From the NCBI GenBank assembly GCA_030054235.1, contig JASGCG010000100.1, forward strand, positions 1-6,431: a stretch of 6,431 nucleotides of DNA. Direction: 5' to 3'. Under the pieces are notes generated by a model. The model ran no database searches and was not told the DNA's origin. It saw nothing but the letters and a program-made list of their open reading frames with translations. This document shows, piece by piece, positions 1 through 6,128 of this stretch; positions within the stretch are counted from its first letter, which is position 1; each line of letters starts with the position of its first letter. Both the position numbers and the translations under genes were made by a program. The DNA comes from Bacteroidia bacterium. Its GTDB lineage: Bacteria; Planctomycetota; Phycisphaerae; Phycisphaerales; SM1A02.

Positions 1-87
1 GAGCCCGAGCACGTGCTCGAGGCCGTGCAGTACCGCCAGCTCGATCGCACGAGCGGCGCGCTGGTTGACTACGCCGGGTCGGGGTAG
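1..87 (+). CDS. C-terminal end of a probable YifB/ComM-family Mg-chelatase-like AAA+ ATPase (5' end outside window)
   Basis: Frame 1 is open from the window edge to a TAG at 85-87, giving 28 residues. The tail contains EHVLEAVQYRQLDR. This matches the usual C-terminal pattern of YifB/ComM proteins (h-EA-h-QYR-LDR), which lies in the C-terminal Mg-chelatase-like helical region. Family members are about 500 residues, so nearly all of this gene, including the Walker motifs, lies upstream of the window. In Gammaproteobacteria ComM is a hexameric helicase that promotes branch migration during natural transformation; in other bacteria the role of YifB is less clear. The stop codon is 17 bases from the stop of the convergent putA-like gene. 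The assignment rests on one short motif, so the family is probable but not certain, and no function beyond it can be inferred. Confidence 0.6.
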   Translation, partial: EPEHVLEAVQYRQLDRTSGALVDYAGSG

Positions 88-104
88 CGGTTCAGGTCAC
101 GCAA

Positions 105-3077
105 TCACTCAAGCCCGGGCGCGAAGCCGCGGCGCATCGTGTTCTCGCACACGCACCGCGGTTCCACGAAGTGCAGCAGGTACTCGCGGCCGCCGGCCTT
201 GCTGCCCAGCCCGCTCATGCCGAACCCGCCGAACGGCTGGCGCCCCACGAGCGCGCCGGTGATCCCGCGATTCAAGTACAGGTTGCCCACGCGGAACTCA
301 CGCCGTGCGCGCACGAGGTTGGCGGGCTTTCGGCTGTAGACGCCGCCCGTGAGCTTGTATTCGCCCTGGTTGGCCAGTTCGAGCGCGTGATCGAAGTCGC
401 GTGCGCGCATCACGGCGAGCACCGGCCCGAAGATCTCCTCGCGGGCGAGCCGGTGATGGGGCTCGATGCCGCTGATGATGGCCGGTCCCACGTACGGCTT
501 GCCCACGCGCTCGGCGAGGCCGGCCGGGACCGGCAGCTGGGTTTCGAGCTTGCCTTCGGTGCGGCTCAACTCCACGTACGACGCGATCTTTCGTGCCGCA
601 TCGGCGTCGATGACCGGTCCGATGTCGGTTCCGGGAAGGGTTGGATCGCCCACGACCAGCGCCTGCGTCGCGCCGACCAGGCGGTGCAGGAACGCATCGT
701 GCGCCGAGTCGACCACGATCACTCGGCTGCAGGCCGAGCACTTCTGGCCGCAGAACCCGAACGCCGATTGCCGCACGCCAAGCACGGCCTCGTCGAGGTC
801 GGCGCTGGCGTCGACGATGATCGCGTTCTTGCCGCCCATCTCGCAGACGACCTTCTTGACGAAGCCGTCGCCGGGCATGCCGCAGGCCGACACGATGTCC
901 AGGCCGACGGCCTTCGAGCCGGTGAACGCAACGAGCGCGGTGCGGGGATGGCGCACGAGTGCGGCGCCGACGGTCTCGCCCTGGCCAGCGATGAAGTGCA
1001 GCACCTCACGCGGCGCACCGGCCGACCACAGGATGTCGCACAGCAGCTTGGCGATCCCCGGGGTCTGTTCGGCAGGCTTCACGACGCACGTGTTGCCCGT
1101 GACGAGCGCGGCCACGGCCATGCCGCAGCAGATCGCGAGCGGGAAGTTCCACGGTGCGATCACGACGGCCACCCCGCGCGGCTGGTGCCACTGCTCGTCG
1201 AGTTCGCCGACGAAGCGCCCGAGGCGCTGTGCGGCGAAGAGACGGCAGGACTCGCGGGCATAGAACTCGCAGAAGTCGATGGCCTCGCAGACATCCGCAT
1301 CGGCCTCGCGCCAGGTCTTGCCGCTTTCGCGGATGATGATCGCGCTCAGTTCATCGCGCCGTTCGCGCATGGCCTGCGCGGCGCGCACGAGCACGGCTGC
1401 ACGCGAGCGGTGCTCGGCATCGCGCCAGGCCGGGAAGGCCCGGTGCGCAGCCTCGACCATCGCGGTCGCCTGCTCGACGGTGCCGTCGTTGGCCACGGGT
1501 GGCACGCGTGCGCCAGTGAGCGCAGCCGCGAACCGATCACGGACGTCCTGGCGCGAGAAGTCGCGCATGGGCTCGGTGTAGAACGGCCGTCCGTCGCCCA
1601 CGCCCTCGACCGCATCGCTGAGCGCGTGGCGCTCGGGTGCGGCCTCGAGCCGTGCCGTCGCACTGACCGGATCGGGCCGGGCAGGATCGGCCAGCAAGGT
1701 GTCGGCGCTCGCGTTGTCCAGGAAGCCGGCCTTGAGCCAGCTCTCGTTGCTCGTGTTCTCGAGCAGGCGGCGCACCAGGTACGCCATGCCCGGAACGAGC
1801 TCGCCGACCGGGACGTACTCGCGGATGCGCAGGCCAAGATCGACCGCCGCAGCCTTGAGCTCGTCGGCCATGCCGTGCAGCATCTGCAGCTCAAGCGCAC
1901 TCGTCGGCAGGCCGCGACGCTCCAGCGCCGTCATGGCCGCAGCGATCGAGCGTGCGTTGTGCGATCCGAGCGCGAGCTTCACGCCGCCTTCGCCCGCGGT
2001 CGCGGGGGTGCTGGCGATGAACTGCGCGGCCATGCGTTCGAAGCTCGCATCGGTGTCGCGCTTGGCGCCCCAGACCGGGCTCGCCCAGCCCTGCTGCTCG
2101 GCATGGATCGTTTCATAGTCCCAGTACGCCCCCTTGACCAGCCGCACCGTGACCTGACGGCCCGTGCGGCGGCTCCAGTCGATGATGCGCGCGGCATCGT
2201 CCTGCCCGCTGCGCAGGTACGCCTGCATGGCCAGCCCGGCAGGGAACGCATGGCGCTCGCACGCGCGCATGAAGAGCTCGAGCGTCAGGTCCTTGAGCGC
2301 GAACTGCTCCATGTCGAAGTTCACGAAGACGCCCTTCGACGCCGCAGCGGCCAGGATCGGGTCGAGCGACTCGAGCAGGCCGCGGATCGAGCCTTCGGTA
2401 TCGATCGGATCCACGCGCGCAGAGAGCGACGAGATCTTGATGCTCACGTTCGTCCGGGGGATCGCGCCGAGGTGATCGCTGTCGAGCCGAGCATTGTGGC
2501 CCCAGCCTGCGACCGTGGACGGAAGGTTGTTGACGAGGTCGAGGTACTTGGCGCGGTACGCGGTGGCCTCGTCATCGCTGACGCAGGCCTCGCCCAGCAG
2601 GTCGACGCTGAAGGCCAGCCCTTGCTTCCACAGCGACTGCAGCGTGGGCAGCGCACTCTGTGCGTCGGTGCCGGCGATGAACTTGCCGGCCATGGCGGTG
2701 ATCTGGCCCTCCATGCCCCAGTTCATCAGCCCCTTGAAGAGCCCGCCGGCCTTCATGCCCAGCTCGAAGCCCGGCGGCGGCTTCACGCCCGGCTGGGCCA
2801 TGTAGTCGGCCAGGTGCTCGTGCACGGCCTCGGGCGTGCGCAGCGTCGGGTAGCAGTCGACGAAGCGGAAGAGCTGCACCTTGAAGGCCTCGTCCTTCAT
2901 GGACCAGTCCATGAGCTTGTTCGACCAGACCGCCGCGCTCAGGAGCGAGCCCTTGTTGCGGCGTGCACGGTCCAGGAACTGCCCCCCGAGCTCGCGGATC
3001 CGTGCCTCGGCGGCGCTCGATGGGGCGCTCGCGGTTGGTGCTGCGGGGGTGGGACGGCGCTTGGTGAAGAAGCCCAT
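105..3077 (-). CDS. putA: Bifunctional proline dehydrogenase / L-glutamate-gamma-semialdehyde dehydrogenase (PutA-type, no DNA-binding domain)
   Basis: This 990-residue enzyme should oxidise proline to P5C with FAD, then oxidise glutamate semialdehyde to glutamate with NAD+. The proline dehydrogenase barrel spans about residues 160-460. It shows SIKISSL (K214), FDMEQF (255-260), MQAYLR (Q285), RLVKGAYWD (312-320), GSHNARS (371-377), and YVPVGE followed by YLVRRLLEN, whose arginine pair R436/R437 binds the proline carboxylate in E. coli PutA. The aldehyde dehydrogenase part spans about 500-975. It shows APWNFP (641-646), KPAE (667-670), FTGS (718-721), EMGGKN (general base E746), GQKCSACSR with catalytic C780, and EEIFGP (880-885). 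There is no N-terminal ribbon-helix-helix domain and no C-terminal extension, so it is the short PutA form (about 1000 residues against 1320 in E. coli) and should not repress its own gene. The first 25 residues are basic and Ala/Pro-rich, probably disordered. The start is preceded by AGGA and lies 13 bases after the glycosyltransferase stop. Confidence 0.95.
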   Translation of the reverse strand: MGFFTKRRPTPAAPTASAPSSAAEARIRELGGQFLDRARRNKGSLLSAAVWSNKLMDWSMKDEAFKVQLFRFVDCYPTLRTPEAVHEHLADYMAQPGVKPPPGFELGMKAGGLFKGLMNWGMEGQITAMAGKFIAGTDAQSALPTLQSLWKQGLAFSVDLLGEACVSDDEATAYRAKYLDLVNNLPSTVAGWGHNARLDSDHLGAIPRTNVSIKISSLSARVDPIDTEGSIRGLLESLDPILAAAASKGVFVNFDMEQFALKDLTLELFMRACERHAFPAGLAMQAYLRSGQDDAARIIDWSRRTGRQVTVRLVKGAYWDYETIHAEQQGWASPVWGAKRDTDASFERMAAQFIASTPATAGEGGVKLALGSHNARSIAAAMTALERRGLPTSALELQMLHGMADELKAAAVDLGLRIREYVPVGELVPGMAYLVRRLLENTSNESWLKAGFLDNASADTLLADPARPDPVSATARLEAAPERHALSDAVEGVGDGRPFYTEPMRDFSRQDVRDRFAAALTGARVPPVANDGTVEQATAMVEAAHRAFPAWRDAEHRSRAAVLVRAAQAMRERRDELSAIIIRESGKTWREADADVCEAIDFCEFYARESCRLFAAQRLGRFVGELDEQWHQPRGVAVVIAPWNFPLAICCGMAVAALVTGNTCVVKPAEQTPGIAKLLCDILWSAGAPREVLHFIAGQGETVGAALVRHPRTALVAFTGSKAVGLDIVSACGMPGDGFVKKVVCEMGGKNAIIVDASADLDEAVLGVRQSAFGFCGQKCSACSRVIVVDSAHDAFLHRLVGATQALVVGDPTLPGTDIGPVIDADAARKIASYVELSRTEGKLETQLPVPAGLAERVGKPYVGPAIISGIEPHHRLAREEIFGPVLAVMRARDFDHALELANQGEYKLTGGVYSRKPANLVRARREFRVGNLYLNRGITGALVGRQPFGGFGMSGLGSKAGGREYLLHFVEPRCVCENTMRRGFAPGLE

Positions 3078-3088
3078 GTCGTGGCAGG

Positions 3089-3092
3089 TCCT
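3089..3092 (-). promoter_or_regulatory. Ribosome binding site of the putA-like gene
   Basis: On the minus strand AGGA lies 11 bases upstream of the ATG at 3077-3075. It straddles the TAG stop (3093-3091) of the upstream glycosyltransferase gene. A ribosome ending there would be next to this site, which fits translation from a shared transcript. The spacing is somewhat long. Confidence 0.45.
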
Positions 3093-4602
3093 AGGGGTGC
3101 GGCGGGCCCTTGATCATAGGGCGCACGGTCGTGATGGCGCGGCGGTAGCTCGCCACGCATTGGCGTGCGGCCCCGTCCCAGCCGATCCCGCGGACCTCGA
3201 ATTCGCCGTGATCCTGGAGCGCCCGCTGCAGCGGGGGGTGGCGCAGCACCGCGACGACCTTGTTGGCGATGTCGTCCACATCCCAGAAGTCGACCTTCAG
3301 CGCGTGCATCAGGATCTCGCTCACGCCGCTGTTGCGGCTGATGATGACCGGCACGCGGTGCCCCATGGCCTCGAGCGGCGCGATGCCGAAGGGCTCGCTC
3401 ACGCTCGGCATGACGTACAGGTCCGCCATCGAGAAGACGCGGGAGATGTCGCGGCCGCGCAGGAACCCCGTGAAGGTCATCTTCCCGCCTATGCCCAGCT
3501 GCGCCGCGAGCTCGATCATGCGCTGGGCCTGGTCGCCGCTGCCGGCCACCACGAACCGCACGTCCTCCATCACTTCGAGCACGCGCTTGGCCGCACGGAC
3601 GAAGAACTCCGGGCCCTTCTGCATCGTGATCCGGCCGAAGTACAGCACGATCTTCTCGTGTCGCTCGATGCGCTTGATGCCTGCCTGCGCCGGATCCAGG
3701 TCCACGCCGTTGTAGACGACGTCGATCTTCTCTGCAGGCACGCCGTAGCGGTTCGTGCAGAGGTTCTTGGTGAGCATGCTCACCGCGATCACCCGTGCGG
3801 CCGCGTGCATGCCGCGGCGCTCGATGTTGTAGACGAGCTGGTTCACGTGCTCGCCGCTGCGGTCGAACTCGGTCGCGTGCACATGCACCACGAGCGGCTT
3901 GCCCGTCAGCCTGGCGACCGCGATGCCCGCGGGGTAGGTCAGCCAGTCGTGCGCATGGATCACGTCGAACTCGAGCCCGCGCGAGGCCTGCACGCAGAAT
4001 TGCGCGTAGCGCTCGCTCTGGGCGACGAGGTCGCCGCTGTAGTCGGCGGCGCCCACGATCGGAGCTGCCTCGGCCGGAGCGGGTGCAGGGACGTTTGGCG
4101 CGAGGAAATCCGTGAGCGGCACCAACGCGCCGCCTTCGGCGGGGATGCGCAGCGTGCGGAGCACCTCCGGCGCGGCGCCGACCTCATGGATCCAGCGCGC
4201 CACCGCCTCGGCGCGGGCCGCGGAGTACGGGGCATCGGCGATCACCGGCAGTTCGAGCAAGCGCGCCTGGAGGAACTCGCGCAGGTGCACCTCGTCGACC
4301 ATGGTCGGCCCGGTCGTTGGTGCTGGAGCCGGCGCAGGCTGCTTCGGCGCGGGCATCGATGTGGGAGAGGTTGCCTGCTCCGCCACCACCTGGTCGTGGC
4401 GCACGAAGCGTGCGCCGGCCTCCGGCGCGAGCAGGTTCACGTGCGAGGCGAACGATCGATCGACGCTCTTGGGCAGGACGAAGGTGACGGGCACGCCTTC
4501 GGCATCCAGGGCCTTCGTGAGTCCGTAGCACGCGGTGCCGAGGCCACCGGTGATGAAGGGCGGGAATTCCCACCCGAGCATCAGCACGCGCGGTGCCGGC
4601 AT
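3091..4602 (-). CDS. GT-B glycosyltransferase, glycogen-synthase-like (GT4/GT5 type), with an internal insert
   Basis: This 503-residue predicted cytoplasmic enzyme should transfer a sugar from a nucleotide donor, retaining configuration; the exact donor and acceptor cannot be read from sequence. The N-terminal Rossmann half has MLGWEFPPFITGGLG (8-22), whose GGLG loop matches the donor-binding loop of glycogen/starch synthases, and HAHDW (216-220). HVHATEFDRSGEHVNQ (240-255) follows. The C-terminal half has YNGVD (297-301), FGRITMQKG (322-330, phosphate-contacting R324 and K329) and SEPFGIAPLEA (402-412), an E-x7-E motif with E403 and E411. Between about residues 75 and 205 lies an insert with two Pro/Ala-rich linkers (83-98 and 169-181) around a mostly helical segment. 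I chose the ATG at 4602 because MPAPRVLMLGWEF is the natural family N-terminus, GAGGA lies six bases upstream, and the start overlaps the preceding stop (TGATG). The frame stays open further upstream, but only as out-of-frame sequence within the neighbouring gene. The family identity is firm; a role in storage glucan or envelope glycan synthesis is inference. Confidence 0.9.
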   Translation of the reverse strand: MPAPRVLMLGWEFPPFITGGLGTACYGLTKALDAEGVPVTFVLPKSVDRSFASHVNLLAPEAGARFVRHDQVVAEQATSPTSMPAPKQPAPAPAPTTGPTMVDEVHLREFLQARLLELPVIADAPYSAARAEAVARWIHEVGAAPEVLRTLRIPAEGGALVPLTDFLAPNVPAPAPAEAAPIVGAADYSGDLVAQSERYAQFCVQASRGLEFDVIHAHDWLTYPAGIAVARLTGKPLVVHVHATEFDRSGEHVNQLVYNIERRGMHAAARVIAVSMLTKNLCTNRYGVPAEKIDVVYNGVDLDPAQAGIKRIERHEKIVLYFGRITMQKGPEFFVRAAKRVLEVMEDVRFVVAGSGDQAQRMIELAAQLGIGGKMTFTGFLRGRDISRVFSMADLYVMPSVSEPFGIAPLEAMGHRVPVIISRNSGVSEILMHALKVDFWDVDDIANKVVAVLRHPPLQRALQDHGEFEVRGIGWDGAARQCVASYRRAITTVRPMIKGPPHP

Positions 4603-5036
4603 CACTCGTCCTCGTCGCCGCCGCCCATGTCGCCGAGCTGCCGGAAGGCGGCCTCGTACGCGAGCAGGAAGAGCAGCGCGCTGCGGTCGTCGGCCTGCGG
4701 GACCTCGTTCTCGAAGACGTACTCGCGCGCATCGTTGCGGAAGTGACGGATCTTCGGCACCTGGCCGTCGCCACCGAGCTCGACGAGTTCCTCGGCGACG
4801 AGGTCCTCGATCGCATCGCCGTAGTGCAGGAGGTCGGTCTCGATCGACTCGCTCAGCCAACGGTCGGCCGTGCGGAGCCGCACGGTGACCTGCTCGCCCT
4901 GCGCATGGAGCGAGTAGGTCGCGGGGGCGGCCGCCTCGAGCGCCGCGCACTCCAGATCGTGTCCGTGCAGGGTGACGCTGGCGAAGACGCCACACTCGGT
5001 GGCCTTGGCTGCGATGGCGTTCAGGTCGATGCTCAT
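4602..5036 (-). CDS. Conserved-looking protein of unknown function, translationally coupled to the glycosyltransferase
   Basis: I do not recognise this 144-residue protein. Codon use is strongly G/C at third positions like its neighbours, which supports real coding. It has no signal peptide or membrane segment, so it is probably cytoplasmic. The pattern looks alpha/beta: a helix near 4-16, strands near 18-24 and 48-55 (EQVTVRLR), helices at about 58-88 (rich in Leu, Asp and Glu), a strand-like YVFENEV (106-112), and a helix at 117-135. It ends in a glycine run and an acidic tail, GGGDEDE. A small mixed alpha/beta fold of the YbjN or type III chaperone kind is possible, but I see no diagnostic motif. 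GAGG lies four bases before the ATG. Its TGA shares one base with the glycosyltransferase ATG, so the two proteins are probably made together, which suggests a partner or regulator of that enzyme. Confidence 0.75.
   Translation of the reverse strand: MSIDLNAIAAKATECGVFASVTLHGHDLECAALEAAAPATYSLHAQGEQVTVRLRTADRWLSESIETDLLHYGDAIEDLVAEELVELGGDGQVPKIRHFRNDAREYVFENEVPQADDRSALLFLLAYEAAFRQLGDMGGGDEDE
4609..4613 (-). promoter_or_regulatory. Ribosome binding site of the glycosyltransferase, inside the upstream gene
   Basis: GAGGA on the minus strand lies six bases before the ATG at 4602-4600. It is part of the codons for the acidic DEDE tail of the 144-residue protein. It decides the glycosyltransferase start and supports translational coupling through the TGATG junction. 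Confidence 0.65.
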
Positions 5037-5057
5037 GGTGCCTCGGTCGGGGCGGAA

Positions 5058-5063
5058 ATGGTA
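5058..5063 (-). promoter_or_regulatory. Candidate -10 element for the leftward three-gene cluster
   Basis: The minus strand reads TACCAT, matching TATAAT at four of six positions, within CGCTACCAT. It lies 21 bases upstream of the ATG at 5036, leaving room for a short leader that contains the GAGG ribosome site at 5041-5044. I see no recognisable -35 box at the standard spacing. The same CGCTANNAT pattern occurs in the opposite direction ahead of prmC. This is the only non-coding space upstream of the cluster, so its promoter is expected here or within prmC. Confidence 0.3.
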
Positions 5064-5093
5064 GCGATTCCCGGCGCATCGGGACCGGCTCGC

Positions 5094-5099
5094 TAGGAT
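5094..5099 (+). promoter_or_regulatory. Candidate -10 element (TAGGAT) overlapping a possible ribosome site for prmC
   Basis: TAGGAT, in the context CGCTAGGAT, ends six bases before the prmC ATG. If it is a -10 box, transcription would start at or near the A of the ATG and the message would be leaderless. The same bases contain AGGA (5095-5098), seven bases from the ATG, which is a well-placed Shine-Dalgarno site if transcription starts further upstream. The sequence alone does not decide between them. Confidence 0.3.
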
Positions 5100-5105
5100 C
5101 CCTTC

Positions 5106-6128
5106 ATGGCGACCGAGTCATGGACGACCCGCGGCCTTCGCGACTGGATGCGCGGATTCCTGCAGCAGAAGGGGATCGAGAGCGCGCCCGCGTGTGCGGA
5201 CCTGCTCCTGGCCCACGTCGCCGGCTGCGAGCGAATGAAGCTCTACATGGAACCTGAACGGCCGTGGACGGCCGACGAGCTCGCCACGCTTCGTGCGCTC
5301 GTCGCGCGTGCGGGCCGTCATGAGCCCGTGCAGTTCCTCGTCGGGTCGTGGGGCTTCCACGCCGCCGACTTCGAGGTCGCTCCCTGCACGCTCATCCCGC
5401 GGCCCTCGACCGAGGCGCTCGTCGATGCGGCGTTGGCGTGGATCGCCGAGCAGCCGCTCGGCTCCGTGCGTTCGGCGATCGATCTCGGCACAGGGACCGG
5501 CTGCATCGCGCTGAGCATCCTGCGTGCCATGCGCGGCCGCCAGCGCAAGGGGCGCGTGCTGGCGCGTGCGATGCATCCCGAGTTCCCGGAGGCCGAGGGC
5601 GCCGATGCGTCCGATGGGGCGGAGGCGACGAGGCCTGAGCCATCGGTCGGCCGAGCGTCGTCGTCCGATGTGGATGCGCTGCCTGCCTTCGTGCTCACCG
5701 ATCTCGTGCCCGAAGCGATCGAGCTTGCTCGCCGCAACGCCGTGCGCCACGGCCTGGCCGATCGCTGCTCGTTCCGCGTGGGCGATGCGTGGTCGGCACT
5801 TGATCGCATAGATGGTGTCTTCGACCTGGTGGTGTCGAATCCGCCCTACATCAGCGATGCCGAGTTCGCCGAGCTTGCGCCCAACGTCGCGGAGTGGGAG
5901 CCGCGCACGGCGCTCCATGGCGGGGCGGATGGGCTCGATGTCGTCGAGCGGATCGTGCAGGGTGCGATGGCCCGCATGCGGCCCGGCGCGTTGCTGCTCG
6001 TCGAGATCGCGGCGAGCCAGGAGCGCGCGGCGGTCGACCTTGCACGGTCGTGTGGCTTCCTCGACCCGGTCGTCCTGCGCGACAGCGATGACTTGCCACG
6101 CGTGCTGCGCGCGGTCACGCCGGCTTGA
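5106..6128 (+). CDS. prmC: Peptide chain release factor N5-glutamine methyltransferase PrmC, with an acidic insert
   Basis: This 340-residue enzyme should use S-adenosylmethionine to methylate the glutamine of the GGQ motif in release factors RF1 and RF2, which improves termination. The N-terminal helical domain that recognises the release factor spans about residues 1-85, followed by LIPRPSTEALVD (97-108). The Rossmann methyltransferase domain has IDLGTGTGCIALS (125-137, SAM-binding loop), LTDLVPEAIELARRNA (197-212, ribose-binding acid D199), GDAWS (226-230) and the catalytic NPPYI (245-249), which positions the substrate glutamine. EPRTALHGGADGLD (265-278) is also typical. PrmC is usually about 280-290 residues. 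The excess is one Ala/Glu/Asp/Ser-rich stretch near 142-194, between the SAM loop helix and the second strand, where the family normally has a short turn. PRPSTE replaces the usual PRPE/DTE. It is divergent from the leftward cluster and convergent with the receiver gene. Confidence 0.93.
   Translation: MATESWTTRGLRDWMRGFLQQKGIESAPACADLLLAHVAGCERMKLYMEPERPWTADELATLRALVARAGRHEPVQFLVGSWGFHAADFEVAPCTLIPRPSTEALVDAALAWIAEQPLGSVRSAIDLGTGTGCIALSILRAMRGRQRKGRVLARAMHPEFPEAEGADASDGAEATRPEPSVGRASSSDVDALPAFVLTDLVPEAIELARRNAVRHGLADRCSFRVGDAWSALDRIDGVFDLVVSNPPYISDAEFAELAPNVAEWEPRTALHGGADGLDVVERIVQGAMARMRPGALLLVEIAASQERAAVDLARSCGFLDPVVLRDSDDLPRVLRAVTPA

Noticed and set aside
88..120. Possible bidirectional terminator between the convergent YifB-like and putA ends
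   Set aside because: The 17-base gap has no stem-loop. GCCCGGGC at 113-120 is an eight-base palindrome with no loop and no T-run, within putA codons.
171..3113. A 980-codon open frame on the plus strand, antisense to almost the whole putA-like gene
   Set aside because: It mirrors a gene with complete PutA motifs. Its translation is rich in Arg, Ala, His, Asp and Glu with no recognisable domain. Long antisense frames are expected where third positions are nearly all G/C.
3113..3118. TATGAT on the minus strand, a possible internal -10 box for putA
   Set aside because: It matches TATAAT at five of six positions and is 35 bases before the putA start, but it lies in the coding sequence for PMIKG and has no -35 partner. 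A single hexamer is too weak to list.
2881..4746. A 621-codon plus-strand open frame crossing putA, the glycosyltransferase and the 144-residue gene
   Set aside because: It spans three well-supported minus-strand genes and has a His/Arg/Asp-rich translation without family motifs, typical of a GC-rich shadow frame.
4603..5079. Upstream extension of the glycosyltransferase to give a 662-residue protein
   Set aside because: The added residues are Arg/Pro/Gly-rich, out of frame within the 144-residue gene, and the family N-terminus begins at the ATG at 4602.
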